Positions 1-9,868 of a DNA stretch of 64,000 bases are shown in pieces (the stretch's first letter is position 1; the number at the start of each line of letters is the position of its first letter). The notes below the pieces were generated by a model. The model ran no database searches. It was not told the origin of the DNA and worked only from the letters and a program-made list of their open reading frames with translations. The stretch comes from Candidatus Pantoea persica (lineage in GTDB: Bacteria; Pseudomonadota; Gammaproteobacteria; Enterobacterales; Enterobacteriaceae), in NCBI RefSeq assembly GCF_013753875.1, contig NZ_SMDS01000023.1:1-64000 (forward strand). Direction: 5' to 3'. The translations under genes and the position numbers were made by a program.

Positions 1-59
1 CGACTCAGCTGCCTGCACCTCCTGAACACCGCATTCCGTAAGCCGTTGTGCCGTGTCAG

Positions 60-116
60 TGGAGGCGCGTTATAGGGAGTTCTTTCCAGCTGACAAGGGC
101 TAATTGCAAATTAATT
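60..116 (-). promoter_or_regulatory. rRNA operon P1 promoter
   Basis: Read on the minus strand, TTGTCA (91-96) and TATAAC (69-74) are separated by 16 bases. They are followed by the GC-rich discriminator GCGCCTCC and then ACTGACACGG, which matches the start region of enterobacterial rrn P1 promoters. The expected transcription start is near base 60, so the rRNA operon lies beyond the left edge. Upstream of the -35 box is an A/T-rich stretch (about 100-116) that could act as an UP element. In E. coli an rRNA operon also follows murI in this direction. The rRNA itself is not in the window. Confidence 0.85.
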
Positions 117-147
117 TCTGAGTGTCGTTTTTTTCATCAAACTATCC

Positions 148-1047
148 CTAAATCGCTACTTTTTCCAGCGAAGGGAAGCCGTAACGCTGTAAAACCGGCG
201 ATAATTGCAGCGCTTCGCTGTTTAACTCTGTACAAAAGGCGCAGTTGATCTGTGAAGACTGCACTTTAGGCGCCTCATGCTCCAGCAGCCATGCCGTGCG
301 ACGGGCAATTGCCGCGCCGGAATCAATTAGGCATGTTCCCTCGGGTAACACTTGCTGCAGCTCGTCGCGCAGCAAAGGAAAGTGAGTACAGCCCAGCACC
401 ACGGTATCCGGCGGCTCGGCCATGCGCAGCCAGGGCTGCACAATACGCCGCACATCCTGCAGCGCGACCGACTCCCCGTGCAGCTTCTCTTCGGCCAGCT
501 CCACCAGCTCTGCCGAACCCAGCATTTCGATTTTGCAGGCGGTAGCGAACTGCGCCACCAGCTCATGGGTATAGGCGCGGCGCACCGTAGCGCGTGTCGC
601 CAGCAATCCCAACACGCCGTTGCGCGTCAGGCGCGCAGCAGGCTTGATGGCGGGCACGACGCCGACCACGGGAAAGCCGAAGCGCGCGCGCAGCGCCGGT
701 AAGGAAACCGTACTGGCGGTATTACAGGCGATAATGCAGAGCGAAAGGGGATGACGGCTGGCTATCGCGCCAACGATGTCGACGACGCGCTCAACAATAT
801 AGGCTTCACTTTTTTCGCCATAAGGAAAGCCCGCGTTATCGAAAGCGTAGAGATAGTGCAGGTCCGGCAGCACTTGACGGACCTCACCATAGCCGGAGAG
901 TCCGCCGACGCCGGAGTCAAACACCAGCACGGTTGGGCGCAGATCAGAAGCTGTAGCTGTAGCTGTAGCTGTAGCTGTAGCTGTAGCTGTAGCTGTAGCT
1001 GTAGCTGGCGCAGAGGTAATACTTCGTTCCTGGAGTTCGATAGCCAT
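148..1047 (-). CDS. murI: Glutamate racemase MurI
   Basis: Converts L-glutamate to D-glutamate for peptidoglycan. The protein has 299 residues, a little longer than the E. coli enzyme. The start chosen (MAIELQE) matches the family N terminus; a longer frame begins at 1092. The catalytic motifs are visible: DSGVGGLS near the N terminus, ACNTAS with the first catalytic Cys, and GCTHFP with the second. Residues of about 14-33 are an alternating Ala-Thr run encoded by a hexanucleotide repeat; E. coli has a short variable segment at that place. The start overlaps the 3' end of btuB, as in E. coli. It ends in TAG, the only whole gene here that does. Confidence 0.95.
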   Translation of the reverse strand: MAIELQERSITSAPATATATATATATATATATASDLRPTVLVFDSGVGGLSGYGEVRQVLPDLHYLYAFDNAGFPYGEKSEAYIVERVVDIVGAIASRHPLSLCIIACNTASTVSLPALRARFGFPVVGVVPAIKPAARLTRNGVLGLLATRATVRRAYTHELVAQFATACKIEMLGSAELVELAEEKLHGESVALQDVRRIVQPWLRMAEPPDTVVLGCTHFPLLRDELQQVLPEGTCLIDSGAAIARRTAWLLEHEAPKVQSSQINCAFCTELNSEALQLSPVLQRYGFPSLEKVAI

Positions 1048-2871
1048 ACGCTGTCTCGTAATCTTTATCAAACAGGTTGGCAATTCTACCACGAACCGTT
1101 AGCTGAGATGTGACCGGATACGACACCGCGAGATCCTACAGGCTCACGCCGCCCAGTTTAACGCGGCGTGTAGGATAGCTGTTGTAGTCATTATCGAAGC
1201 GGTCGCCCAGATAATGATACGTCACCGACCAGTCGAGGTTATAAATCGTCCAGTCGAGCTGATACTTAACCTGCTGTTTCGCACGGCGCACCAGCTGCTC
1301 ATCGTTTTCGCCGTCGCGCGCGTCGACATAATCATAGGAGATCTGATGTCCCAGCGGGCCGGTATCGAACGACACAGTTACCTCGACGCCTTTAATGCGC
1401 GCCTTGCTGATGTTGTAGTAGCGATGGGTCACCGGATCGCTGTCAATCAGGTTATCAATATCGTTGCGATAACCCGATACTCGCCAGTTAACCGGCCCGG
1501 TCAACCCCTCGACGCCCCCTTCCCACTGCTTGCTCTTTTCCGGATCGAGGTCGGGATTGCCGTAGCCTATACTGTAAACTTGCGACAGATTCGGCGCCTT
1601 GAAGGCGGAACCGTAAGAGGAGAACGCGCGGTAGCCTGAGATAAACTCCCACGAGGCGGCGGTTTGCCCGGTGTTGTGCCAGCCGAACTGGTTATTGTCG
1701 TCGTCGCGCACCGCGTCTTTTAAGGTCACGCTGCCGAACTGCTGCTGCCCGGTCAGATAGACGCCGGTATTGCGCTGCTCATACCCTTCTGCCAGATAGT
1801 TGGTGCCTGGTTCAGTGGTCTCTTTCTGCCAGTCGACGCCGCCGCTGATTGCGCCCTGCCCCACCCTCACGGTATTGCCCCACTGCAGGTTATACTGCGT
1901 CACGTCATCAAAGGTCGATGCAGCGCCATAGCGGCCGTTACGCGGATCGTAGTTGATATCTTTGGTGCGGCCGTAGCTGGCTATCAGCTGGGTCGAATAG
2001 CTGTCGCGGTTGAAGCGCAGGCCGGTGTCCCAGATCTGGCTGTAGAGCTAGCGCGTATCCGCCAGGCCGACGATATTCGGGGAGCTGTCATCATAGCTAT
2101 AATAGCCGTCATAGGCGGTGCGGTTGTCGAAACCGTAGCCGCGCACAAAGCCGCTTAGCGCATCGCTGAACTGATGCTCAAGGTTGCCGTAGAGGGTTTT
2201 GCTCATAAACCCGTCGCGGTCGCCCTGCGTCGGACCGTAATCATTGGGATAGCCTGCGCCAACGTCGAAGCCGCGGGTGTAGGTGTAGTTACGGCCAGCG
2301 TCAGTCGGGTGGCGTCGCCCAGCCACTACTGCGTCGCGCCGTCACAGGACTGATATCCCTTCGAGCCGACGCCGGCGGTAAGCGTGGTGCCGGGCTGCCC
2401 GCGGCCGGTGATGATATTCACCACGCCGCCGATAGCGTCCGACCCGTAGACCGCCGATCGCGCGCCGCGCACATATTCGATGCGCTGCACCAACGACAGC
2501 AGAATCTAGCTGAGATCGGAGGAGCCGGAGATGCCCGCCTGACTCAGGCGAATGCTGTCAATCAGGATCAGCACGTGGCTGGAATTGGTGCCGAGAGTAA
2601 ACAGCGAGCTGTTCTGGCCGAGGCCGCCGTTCTGCGCCACATCGACGCCGGGCAGATGACGCATCACGTCGGTCAGACTTTTCTCCTGCCAGCAGTCGAT
2701 TTCGGCGCGCGTCACCACCGTCGTCGGCGCCAGCACCGAGGAGACCGGCTGGGCGAAGCGGTTGGCGGTAACGACTTGCGTATCATCATTATCCTGAGTG
2801 AAACCAGGTTGCGCCCAAAGAGCAAGCGCCGTCGCGCTAAACGCGAACAGTGAAGCCGAGTGATTTTTCAT
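944..2871 (-). pseudogene. btuB: Vitamin B12 outer-membrane receptor BtuB, broken
   Basis: TonB-dependent cobalamin receptor of the outer membrane. A signal peptide ([20 protein letters not shown]), a TonB box (DTQVVTA), the plug domain and most barrel strands can be followed. In-frame TAG codons lie at 2506, 2326, 2048 (each at a Gln in E. coli BtuB) and 1136 (at Trp in GVSLWDLAV). A frameshift lies near 2300. The terminal Phe of the last strand is kept, but the final segment has become a Tyr-Ser repeat. It is almost certainly non-functional unless amber codons are read through, and the frameshift argues against even that. Its riboswitch upstream is still present. Confidence 0.93.
949..1007. 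repeat. Hexanucleotide tandem repeat (AGCTGT)n in btuB/murI overlap
   Basis: About 9.8 uninterrupted units of AGCTGT (59 bases). The tract lies where the end of btuB and the start of murI overlap in different frames of the minus strand. It therefore encodes (Ala-Thr)n in MurI and (Tyr-Ser)n in BtuB. Because the unit is six bases, a gain or loss of units leaves both frames open. Confidence 0.97.
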
Positions 2872-3105
2872 TGTTATAAGCATCCATAAGACTCAAGCAG
2901 GATGCCGCAGGCATACGATCGATAGCACGCGATAACCGTACGAGTTGCGACGTCACGCCGGCAGGTCTTCGGGCTGGGAACCATAAGTGACGAAGACTTC
3001 CCATCCGCATGGACAGTGTCTGCAAGGCGATCGCCACGACATTCCTTACCGCTGCGCGTCAACTCCAGATTTGCACTGGATTCCCCATTAACTCGGGCTG
3101 AGGGC
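2872..3105 (-). promoter_or_regulatory. Cobalamin riboswitch upstream of btuB
   Basis: On the minus strand the leader contains GAATCCAGTGCAAATCTGGA (about 3064-3083), then GACGCGCAGCGGTAAGGAATG, and later AGCCCGAAGACCTGCCGG (about 2959-2976). These are the core and B12-box segments of the E. coli btuB leader. The 3' part (CCTGCGGCATCC, then GGATGC just before the ATG) also matches the E. coli expression platform. The element looks intact although the gene it controls is dead. Confidence 0.92.
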
Positions 3106-3233
3106 GGCGCTCGCAGTCTACAGCAGCCATAATTGAAGTCCAGACAGCCATCTGTCCTGACGCGCGCAGCGCTGGACATCGTCAGGTGAATGCCTACAAT
3201 CGCCCGGCAAGTTTGCTATTAACCGGACCGATC

Positions 3234-4340
3234 ATGATTACCGAACATCTCCCGACCGAACAGTACGACGCGCAACTGGCCGAGAAAGTCAGCCGTTTAC
3301 AGACGATGATGACGCCGTTCGCCGCGCCGCAGGCGGAGGTGTTTCGCTCGCCGGTCAGCCACTACCGGATGCGTGCCGAATTCCGCCTCTGGCACGATGG
3401 CTACGATCTCTACCATATTATTTTCGATCAGGAGACGCGCCAGCGTATCCGCGTCGATCGCTTTCCGGCCGCCAGCGAACTGATCAACGCGCTGATGCCG
3501 GAGATGATCGCGGCGATCCGCGATAACCGCGCGCTGCGTCATAAGCTTTTCCAGATCGACTACCTCTCGACCATGAGCAATGAGATCGTTATCTCGCTGC
3601 TTTACCACCGTAAGCTGGAGGCCGACTGGATCGAGGCGGCCAGCGCATTGCGTGACGCGCTGCGCATCAAAGACTATGCGGTGCAGCTGATTGGCCGCGC
3701 CACCAAAACCAAAATCTGCCTCGACCAGGACTATATCGACGAGCGTCTGCCGGTAGCGGGCCGCGAGATGATCTATCGCCAGGTCGAGAACAGCTTTACC
3801 CAGCCCAACGCGGCGATGAATATTCAGATGCTGGAGTGGGTGCTGGACGTGACCCAAGGCTCGCGCGGCGATCTGCTGGAGCTCTACTGCGGCAACGGCA
3901 ACTTTTCGCTGGCGCTGGCGTGCAATTTCCGCCGCGTGCTGGCGACCGAAATCGCTAAGCCGTCAGTGGCGGCGGCGCAGTTCAATATCGACGCCAACCA
4001 GATCGATAACGTGCAGATTATCCGCATGGCGGCGGAAGAGTTTACCCAGGCGATGAACGGTGTGCGCAGCTTCAACCGTTTGCAGGGCATCGACCTGAAG
4101 AGCTACGAATGCGAAACCATTCTTGTCGATCCACCGCGCAGCGGGCTGGATAATGAGACGGTGAAGATGGTGCAGGCCTATCCGCGCATCCTTTATATCT
4201 CCTGCAACCCTGAGACGCTGTACGCGAATCTGCAGACGCTGGCGCAGACGCACGACGTCTCCCGCCTAGCGATGTTCGATCAGTTCCCCTACACGCACCA
4301 TATGGAGTGCGGCGTGTGGCTGACGCGTAAAACCGGATAA
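3234..4340 (+). CDS. trmA: tRNA (uracil-5-)-methyltransferase TrmA
   Basis: Makes m5U54 in the T-loop of tRNAs, and the matching base in tmRNA, using S-adenosylmethionine. It has 368 residues against 366 in E. coli. The start [10 protein letters not shown] aligns with the E. coli N terminus; an in-frame ATG at 3186 is less likely. The SAM site [13 protein letters not shown], the VDPPRSGLD motif and the nucleophile Cys324 in YISCNPETL are present, and the C-terminal HHMECG is kept. It is divergent from btuB and ends at a hairpin shared with yijD. No lesions were seen. Confidence 0.97.
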   Translation: MITEHLPTEQYDAQLAEKVSRLQTMMTPFAAPQAEVFRSPVSHYRMRAEFRLWHDGYDLYHIIFDQETRQRIRVDRFPAASELINALMPEMIAAIRDNRALRHKLFQIDYLSTMSNEIVISLLYHRKLEADWIEAASALRDALRIKDYAVQLIGRATKTKICLDQDYIDERLPVAGREMIYRQVENSFTQPNAAMNIQMLEWVLDVTQGSRGDLLELYCGNGNFSLALACNFRRVLATEIAKPSVAAAQFNIDANQIDNVQIIRMAAEEFTQAMNGVRSFNRLQGIDLKSYECETILVDPPRSGLDNETVKMVQAYPRILYISCNPETLYANLQTLAQTHDVSRLAMFDQFPYTHHMECGVWLTRKTG

Positions 4341-4383
4341 ACGGCGAATCCCCCCTGCGTTGGCACGATCGACACCTGATAAA

Positions 4384-4406
4384 AACGGGAACTTGAGGTT
4401 CCCGTT
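4384..4406. terminator. Bidirectional terminator between trmA and yijD
   Basis: Inverted repeat AACGGGAAC / GTTCCCGTT with a five-base loop, A-rich on the left and T-rich on the right. It sits between two convergent genes. Confidence 0.8.
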
Positions 4407-4412
4407 TGTCTG

Positions 4413-4769
4413 TCAGTCGTTTTTCTTACGGCGCCTCATCTTCACGCCGATCCAGAACACCAGCGCCACCATCAGAATAGTGGGAATAAAGTTCGAGCCG
4501 ATATCGGGATACTCCGCGCGCACCAGCGCGCTGTAAACCAGAATGCCCAGCAGGAAAAACGCCGCCGCCAAGCCCGGCATGCCATCCGGCATATTGTGGT
4601 TCAGGTAACGCTGATGCAGACTCCAGACCGCCAGCCCCAGCGCGATAATCGGGAAGACAGAAAACGGAACAAAGGCGCTGAACAGCACGGAAAACGAGCC
4701 GTTGATCGCCAAACCGGTGACAAAAGCCAGCAGCAGCGTGCCCTTATCGCGGGAAGTCGGTTGTGTCAT
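4413..4769 (-). CDS. yijD: Inner-membrane protein YijD (DUF1422)
   Basis: A 118-residue protein with four predicted membrane segments (roughly residues 10-28, 33-50, 66-82 and 92-110) and a basic C terminus (KMRRRKKND). It aligns along its whole length with E. coli YijD, including [11 protein letters not shown] and FWIGVKMR. The function of the family is unknown. It follows fabR after 16 bases and is probably in one operon with it, as in E. coli. It is intact. Confidence 0.95.
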   Translation of the reverse strand: MTQPTSRDKGTLLLAFVTGLAINGSFSVLFSAFVPFSVFPIIALGLAVWSLHQRYLNHNMPDGMPGLAAAFFLLGILVYSALVRAEYPDIGSNFIPTILMVALVFWIGVKMRRRKKND

Positions 4770-4785
4770 AGCATTATCCTTATCG

Positions 4786-5430
4786 TTACTCTTCGGGTTT
4801 TTCTAGGGTAACCGCCAGACGCTCCTGCTCGCGGCGATACCAGTAATAGGCGCCTTTCGCAATCATGCGCAGCTGCAGCACCAGCCGATCTTCGAGCTTG
4901 CGGCGCTGCTCAATATCGACATCGAGCGCTTCCGCTCCCGCGCTAAAGACAATAGTCACCATAGCTTCCGCCTGCGCCTCAGTAAAGCTGCGCGGCATGC
5001 GGTTTTCAACCTCAAGGTAATCGGCCAGCTCGGCGATAAAGTGCTGGATTTCGCGCGCGACCGCGGCGCGAAACGCGGCGGAGGTGCCGGAGCGCTCGCG
5101 CAGCAGCAACCGAAACGCATTGGGGTTATTGCCGATAAACTCCATAAAGGTGGAGACCGAGGTTTTGATAATGCTGCCGCCCTTAGCGATACGCTGGCGC
5201 GCCTGGCGCATCAGCTGGCGCAGCATCAGCCCGCTCTCGTCGACCATGGTCAAACCCAGCTCATCAACATCTTTAAAATGGCGGTAAAAAGAGGTGGGCG
5301 CGATACCGGCTTCCCTGGCGACCTCGCGCAAACTTAAACTGGCGAAGCTGCGTTCGGCGCTGAGCTGGCTAAATGCCGCTTCGATCAGCGTACGTCTTGT
5401 ACGTTCTTTCTGTTGCGCTCTGACACCCAT
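4786..5430 (-). CDS. fabR: TetR-family repressor FabR of unsaturated fatty-acid synthesis
   Basis: In E. coli, FabR represses fabB and fabA and so sets the ratio of unsaturated to saturated fatty acids. This protein has 214 residues with the TetR helix-turn-helix at about residues 30-55 ([20 protein letters not shown]), which is very close to E. coli. The C-terminal ligand domain is full length. It is divergent from sthA and upstream of yijD, the E. coli order. No lesion was seen. Confidence 0.95.
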   Translation of the reverse strand: MGVRAQQKERTRRTLIEAAFSQLSAERSFASLSLREVAREAGIAPTSFYRHFKDVDELGLTMVDESGLMLRQLMRQARQRIAKGGSIIKTSVSTFMEFIGNNPNAFRLLLRERSGTSAAFRAAVAREIQHFIAELADYLEVENRMPRSFTEAQAEAMVTIVFSAGAEALDVDIEQRRKLEDRLVLQLRMIAKGAYYWYRREQERLAVTLEKPEE

Positions 5431-5618
5431 TCTCTCTACCTTGTGACGTGTTAGACGGTCACTATAACAAACTTATCAGCGAACATAGGCCAAACTTTGT
5501 GACTTGCCTGTGAACCTCTCGCTTTGTCAAACCGGGTGGAATTTCACTGTTAGAATTCAGATGTGCGCGGCGAGATGTTAGAATCTCGTTGTAAAATAGA
5601 AACATAGGGCGTACTGGT

Positions 5619-6518
5619 ATGCAAAAGTCTTACGATTACGATGTCATCATGATTGGCTCCGGACCGGGAGGTGAAGGCGCGGCCATGGGCCTAGTGAAGC
5701 AGGGAGCGCGCATCGCAATGATCGAACGCTACCATAACATCGGCGGCGGTTGTTCGCCCTGGGGCACGATCCCGTCTAAAGCGCTTCGCCACGCAGTCAG
5801 TCGCATCATCGAATTCAACCAAAACCCGCTTTACAGCGATCACACTCGCCTGCTGCGCTCGTCGTTCGCCGACATTCTTAACCACACGGAAAACGTCATC
5901 AGCCAGCAGACCGCAATGCGCCAGTGCTTTTTCGAGCGCAACTGCTGCGAGCTGTTTCAGGGCGACGCGCACTTTATCGACGCCAACACCATCGAGGTCG
6001 AACGGCGTTTCTCGATCAGGAGATGTCCGACTCGCTCTCTTACCACTTATGGAACAGCAGCGTCGTTATCCGCCACAACGAAGAGTTTGAGAAAATCGAA
6101 GGCGTCGACGACGGTGTGATTATGCACCTGAAGTCGGGCAAAAAGATCAAGGCGGACTACCTGCTCTAATACCATTCCGGAAATCAGCTCTTTGGGCAAA
6201 ACTGAGCAGCAGCTGACGGCGATGAAAGTGCCGTATGAAGTGGGCCGCGCGCAGTTCAAGCATCTGGCGCGCGCGCAGATTGTCGGCATGAACGTCGGTA
6301 GCCTGAAAATCCTGTTCCACCGCGAAACCAAAGAGATCCTCGGCATTCACTGTTTTGGCGAGCGCGCGGCGGAAATCATTCACATCGGCCAAGCGATCAT
6401 GGAGCAGAAAAACGGCGGCAATATCATTGAGTATTTCGTCAACACTACCTTTAACTACCCCACCATGGCCGAAGCCTATCGCGTGGCCGCGTTGAACGGC
6501 TTAAACCACCTGTTTTAA
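5619..6518 (+). pseudogene. sthA: Soluble pyridine nucleotide transhydrogenase SthA, broken
   Basis: SthA moves reducing equivalents between NADPH and NADH. The FAD-binding start ([14 protein letters not shown]) and residues to about 130 are present. About 80 codons, including much of the NAD domain, are then missing and the frame changes. The middle piece from FLDQEMSD to KADYL follows, then a second gap of about 75 codons before TIPEISS and the normal dimerisation domain to the C terminus (GLNHLF). Two internal deletions make it non-functional. Its last 18 bases overlap the end of convergent oxyR. Confidence 0.95.
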
Positions 6519-7418
6519 CAAAGCGTCCAGATAGCCCTGCATATGGGTACGAATCGCTTCTGCCAGCTGCTCATAGCGGCTGCGCAGAGGCGAGCAGGGA
6601 CGGTAGACCAGCGCGATGGTGCGCTGCGGCACGGGCTTATAGCACGTCAGATAGCATACGCCGTCACGCACGCGCTCCTGCGGCACCGCCAGCGCAGGCA
6701 GCAGCGTGATGCCGCTACCGGCCGCGATCATATTGCGCAGCGTCTCCAGACTGGTGGCGCGGAAATGGGTATCTTCGTCGGCGCCCGCTTCAAAGCAGAA
6801 GCCCATCGCCTGATCGCGCAGGCAGTGGCCATCCTCCAGCATCAGCAACCTTTCGCCCGCCAGATCGGACATGGGAACGCGATCGCGATCGCGCCACGGA
6901 TGATCCTGATAGACCGCCAGCTTCATCGGCTCGTCAAAAAGCGGCACCTTAATAAAGGCTTCGCTCTCTTTCACCAGCGCCAGAATCGCGCAGTCGAGCT
7001 TGCCGCTGTCGAGCTGTGCCAGCAGCTGCTGGGTCTGCGCTTCATGCAGGTACATCTCGAGTTTGGGAAAGGTCTGATGCAGCATGGGAATAATCTGCGG
7101 CAGCAGATAGGGGCCGGTGGTGGGGATCAGCCCGATATGCAGCGGACCGGACATGGCTTCGCCCTGCTGGCTCGCCATCTCTTTTAAGACTTTCACTTCC
7201 CGCAGCACAGTGCGCGCCTGATCGACCAGCAGCATGCCCGCCTGGGTGAACAACACTTTACGGCTGGTTCGTTCCAGCAGCATCACGCCCAGTTCACCTT
7301 CCAGCTTGCGGATCTGTCCACTCAGCGTGGGCTGGCTGACGTGGCACGCATCTGCCGCGCGACGAAAATGGCGATGTTCCGCAAGAGAAACCAGATATTC
7401 AAGATCGCGAATTTTCAT
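6501..7418 (-). CDS. oxyR: Hydrogen-peroxide sensor and LysR-family activator OxyR
   Basis: A 305-residue regulator of the peroxide response, the same length as in E. coli. The start MKIRDLEYL matches the family; a 45-residue upstream extension is ignored. The winged helix-turn-helix lies at residues 15-40 ([19 protein letters not shown]). The redox pair Cys199 and Cys208 ([14 protein letters not shown]) is intact, so the sensor should still work. The neighbouring peroxiredoxin target and sthA are both broken. Confidence 0.97.
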   Translation of the reverse strand: MKIRDLEYLVSLAEHRHFRRAADACHVSQPTLSGQIRKLEGELGVMLLERTSRKVLFTQAGMLLVDQARTVLREVKVLKEMASQQGEAMSGPLHIGLIPTTGPYLLPQIIPMLHQTFPKLEMYLHEAQTQQLLAQLDSGKLDCAILALVKESEAFIKVPLFDEPMKLAVYQDHPWRDRDRVPMSDLAGERLLMLEDGHCLRDQAMGFCFEAGADEDTHFRATSLETLRNMIAAGSGITLLPALAVPQERVRDGVCYLTCYKPVPQRTIALVYRPCSPLRSRYEQLAEAIRTHMQGYLDALLKQVV

Positions 7419-7448
7419 TGTTATCCTCCAGACCACGATAGCCTGTGA

Positions 7449-7488
7449 CGATAGATAGGATAGCAATGAACGATTAGCCCTATCAAGC
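7449..7488. promoter_or_regulatory. Possible OxyR operator between oxyR and peroxiredoxin gene
   Basis: The divergent gap holds spaced ATAG and CTAT blocks (GATAGATAGGATAG, then TTAGCCCTATC), similar to the ATAG-N7-CTAT units that OxyR binds. Autoregulation of oxyR from a divergent site is well known. The match is partial. Confidence 0.4.
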
Positions 7489-7543
7489 AATGATGAGATT
7501 AATGCACGCATCAAATTTAAGCGATTCTTGCCCCAAGGGAAAT

Positions 7544-8291
7544 ATGTTTGCAAGTCAGGAAGGTAACGCTGTTCCTCAGGTCATCTTCCATACCCGTCAG
7601 GGCGATCGCTGGGTCGACGTCACCACGAACGATCTGTTTGCCGGGGAAAACCGTTATCGTCTTTTCCCTGCCGGGCGCCTTTACGCCGACCTGCTCGTCG
7701 AGCCATCTGCCGCACCACAATGAGCTGTACAGCTTGTTTGCGCAGCATGGCGTCGACAGCATTCTCTGCATGTCGGTCAACGACACCTTTGTGATGAATG
7801 CCTGGAAAGCGGAGCAGCGTGCGGAAAACATTACCTTTATTCCCGACGGCAACGGCGACTTCACGCGTGGGATGAACATGCTTGAACATGCTTGTTGAAA
7901 AGGCGGACGTTGGCTTCGGCGCGCGCGCATGGCGCTATTCGATGCTGGTGCGCGACGGCGTACGTAATTGAAAAGATGTTCGTCGAGCTGAACGCCGGGC
8001 GATCCCTTTGAGATCTCCGACGCGGACACCATGCTGCGCTATCTGGTGCCCGAATATAAAGTGTAGGCACCCGTGGCGCTGTTTACCAAACCAGGCTGCC
8101 CGTCTGGACCAAAGCGAAACAGCTGCTGATGGATAACCGCATGCCGTTTGAAGAGATCGTGCTGGGTCAGGATGCGACCACCGTCAGCCTGCGCGCCGTA
8201 ACGGGCCGCGCCCACTGTGCCGCAGGTCTTTATCGGCGGACGCCATATTGGCGGCAGCGACGATCTGGAACAGTACCTGCATTCAGCGTAA
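7544..8291 (+). pseudogene. Hybrid peroxiredoxin-glutaredoxin (Prx5/Grx), broken
   Basis: The family reduces peroxides with a peroxiredoxin domain fused to its own glutaredoxin, and often sits beside oxyR. The N terminus [15 protein letters not shown] is recognisable, then PGAFTPTC (peroxidatic Cys) in a second frame and later KPGCP of the glutaredoxin site in a third. Frameshifts occur near 7650, 7730, 7880, 8000 and 8080; the CXXC of the glutaredoxin is damaged by one of them. The final residues GGSDDLEQYL are kept. It is a decayed gene in its ancestral place. Confidence 0.9.
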
Positions 8292-8373
8292 AAGAATCAC
8301 TGCATCAGCCGGGAGTGCTGACCCTTTGATGATGTGCCTATAAAAATAGAATGAAATTCCGAAGCTAGAGGTT

Positions 8374-8398
8374 AGCGGGCATTTATACCCGCTTTTTT
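8374..8398 (+). terminator. Rho-independent terminator after the peroxiredoxin pseudogene
   Basis: AGCGGG / CCCGCT stem with an eight-base loop followed by six T. It lies between the convergent peroxiredoxin remnant and argH. Confidence 0.8.
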
Positions 8399-8407
8399 GC
8401 CTGTCGA

Positions 8408-9781
8408 TCAGCCAAGACGCTTTTTCGCGTCGGCGATGGCGAACGCCACCTGCTGCGGCGCGACGCCGCCCCTGGCGTTACGTTTTTCCAGGCAGGAGCG
8501 CAGCGCCAGCACCGGATAGACATCCTCTTCAATCGTCGCGCTGAACGTTTTAAGCTGCGCCAGCAACAGCGCTTCCAGCGCCACGCCCTGTTTGATCGCC
8601 TCGACCACCGCTTCGCCCACAATATGGTGCGCCTCACGGAAAGGCACGCCCTTCGCCACCAGATAGTCGGCCAGCTCGGTTGAGTTGGCGTAGCCCTGCT
8701 CCGCCGCTTCCTGGCAGCGAGGACGTTTCACCTGAATGCCGTCCAGCACCAGCGCCGACATATGCAGACAGTCCAGCCAGGTGTCGAGCGCATCGAACAG
8801 CCCCTCTTTGTCTTCCTGCATATCTTTGTTGTAGGCCAGCGGCAGCCCTTTCAGCATCATCATCATGCCGGTCAGCGCGCCCTGCACGCGGCCGCACTTG
8901 CCGCGGATCAGCTCCAGCGCGTCCGGGTTTTTCTTCTGCGGCATCAGCGACGAGCCGGACGTCACTTTGTCAGAGAGCTCAACGAAGCCCGCTTCGCCGG
9001 TGTTGAAGAAGATCAAATCTTCCGCAAAGCGCGACAGGTGCACCATGCCGATAGAGGCGTCCGCCAGCAGCTCCAGCACGTGATCGCGATCGGAGACGGT
9101 GTCGAGGCTGTTGCGCGTCGCCGAGGCGAAGCCCAGCCAGCCGGCCAGCTGCTCGCGGTCGATATCGTAGGCGGTGCCCGCCAGCGCGCCGCAGCCGAGC
9201 GGGCTGACGTCGAGGCGCTTCAGCGTGTCCTGCAGGCGGCTTTCGTCACGCGCCAGCATCTCTACGTAGGCAAGACACCAGTGGGCGAAGGTCACCGGCT
9301 GCGCGCGCTGCAGGTGGGTATAACCCGGCATCACTGCATCCTGATTCGCCTCGGCGGTCGCCACCAGCGCCTGCTGCAGCTCGCGCGTCGCGCCCAGCAG
9401 CGCCTCGACCTGCGCCTTGCACCAGAGTTTCAGATCGGTCGCCACCTGATCGTTACGGCTGCGGCCGGTGTGCAGCTTTTTGCCCAGCGCGCCCACTTTC
9501 TCGATCAGCTGCCCTTCAACCCAGCTGTGAATATCTTCGGCGTCGCTCTGCAGGATCTGCTCGGGACTGGCCTGCACCTCGGCCAGCAGCGCCGTCAGCG
9601 CCTGCTCCAGCTGCTGCTGCTGCTCGGCGCTCAGCACGTTGACCGTGACCAGCGCTTTGGACCAGGCGATGGAGCCGGTAATATCCTGCTCCGCCAGACG
9701 ATAGTCGAAGCGCAGCGAGTCGTTGAACTGTTTGAACCGTTGGTCTGCTGCCTGGGTAAAGCGTCCGCCCCAAAGTGCCAT
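8408..9781 (-). CDS. argH: Argininosuccinate lyase ArgH
   Basis: Last step of arginine synthesis: splits argininosuccinate into arginine and fumarate. It has 457 residues, the E. coli length. The start MALWGGRF has a clear AGGAG ribosome site seven bases upstream. The motif TGRSRNDQ (105-112) and the flexible catalytic signature [10 protein letters not shown] (277-286) are intact. It is the last gene of argCBGH and is separated from argG by 87 bases that hold two hairpins. Confidence 0.98.
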   Translation of the reverse strand: MALWGGRFTQAADQRFKQFNDSLRFDYRLAEQDITGSIAWSKALVTVNVLSAEQQQQLEQALTALLAEVQASPEQILQSDAEDIHSWVEGQLIEKVGALGKKLHTGRSRNDQVATDLKLWCKAQVEALLGATRELQQALVATAEANQDAVMPGYTHLQRAQPVTFAHWCLAYVEMLARDESRLQDTLKRLDVSPLGCGALAGTAYDIDREQLAGWLGFASATRNSLDTVSDRDHVLELLADASIGMVHLSRFAEDLIFFNTGEAGFVELSDKVTSGSSLMPQKKNPDALELIRGKCGRVQGALTGMMMMLKGLPLAYNKDMQEDKEGLFDALDTWLDCLHMSALVLDGIQVKRPRCQEAAEQGYANSTELADYLVAKGVPFREAHHIVGEAVVEAIKQGVALEALLLAQLKTFSATIEEDVYPVLALRSCLEKRNARGGVAPQQVAFAIADAKKRLG

Positions 9782-9806
9782 GTGAAACTCCTCTGAATCC
9801 TTAAAC

Positions 9807-9862
9807 AAAAGGCGGCCCGAAGCCGCCTTTGCGAAATCTGGCTGGGCGAGGCGCGCCTCGCC
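9807..9862. repeat. Two hairpins in the argG-argH gap
   Basis: An 18-base perfect palindrome, GGCGAGGCGCGCCTCGCC (9845-9862), lies just after the argG stop. A second stem, AAGGCGGC / GCCGCCTT (about 9809-9829), lies just before argH, and on the minus strand it runs into TTTTGTTT. They may protect the argG 3' end or reduce read-through into argH. They resemble REP-type hairpins but I see no repeated family in the window. Confidence 0.7.
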
Positions 9863-9868
9863 GCATGA

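Noticed and set aside
949-1007. CRISPR array
   Set aside because: The repeat is a six-base microsatellite without spacers. No other array-like pattern was seen in the window.
944-1126. Possible small proteins made of Tyr-Ser, Ala-Thr or Cys-Ser repeats
   Set aside because: They are frames of the hexamer tract. Only the BtuB tail and the MurI N terminus are supported by homology on both sides.
5548-5584. Nine-base direct repeat TGTTAGAAT ahead of sthA as an operator
   Set aside because: Two copies 28 bases apart could be chance in an A/T-rich promoter; it does not resemble a FabR or other site I can recall.
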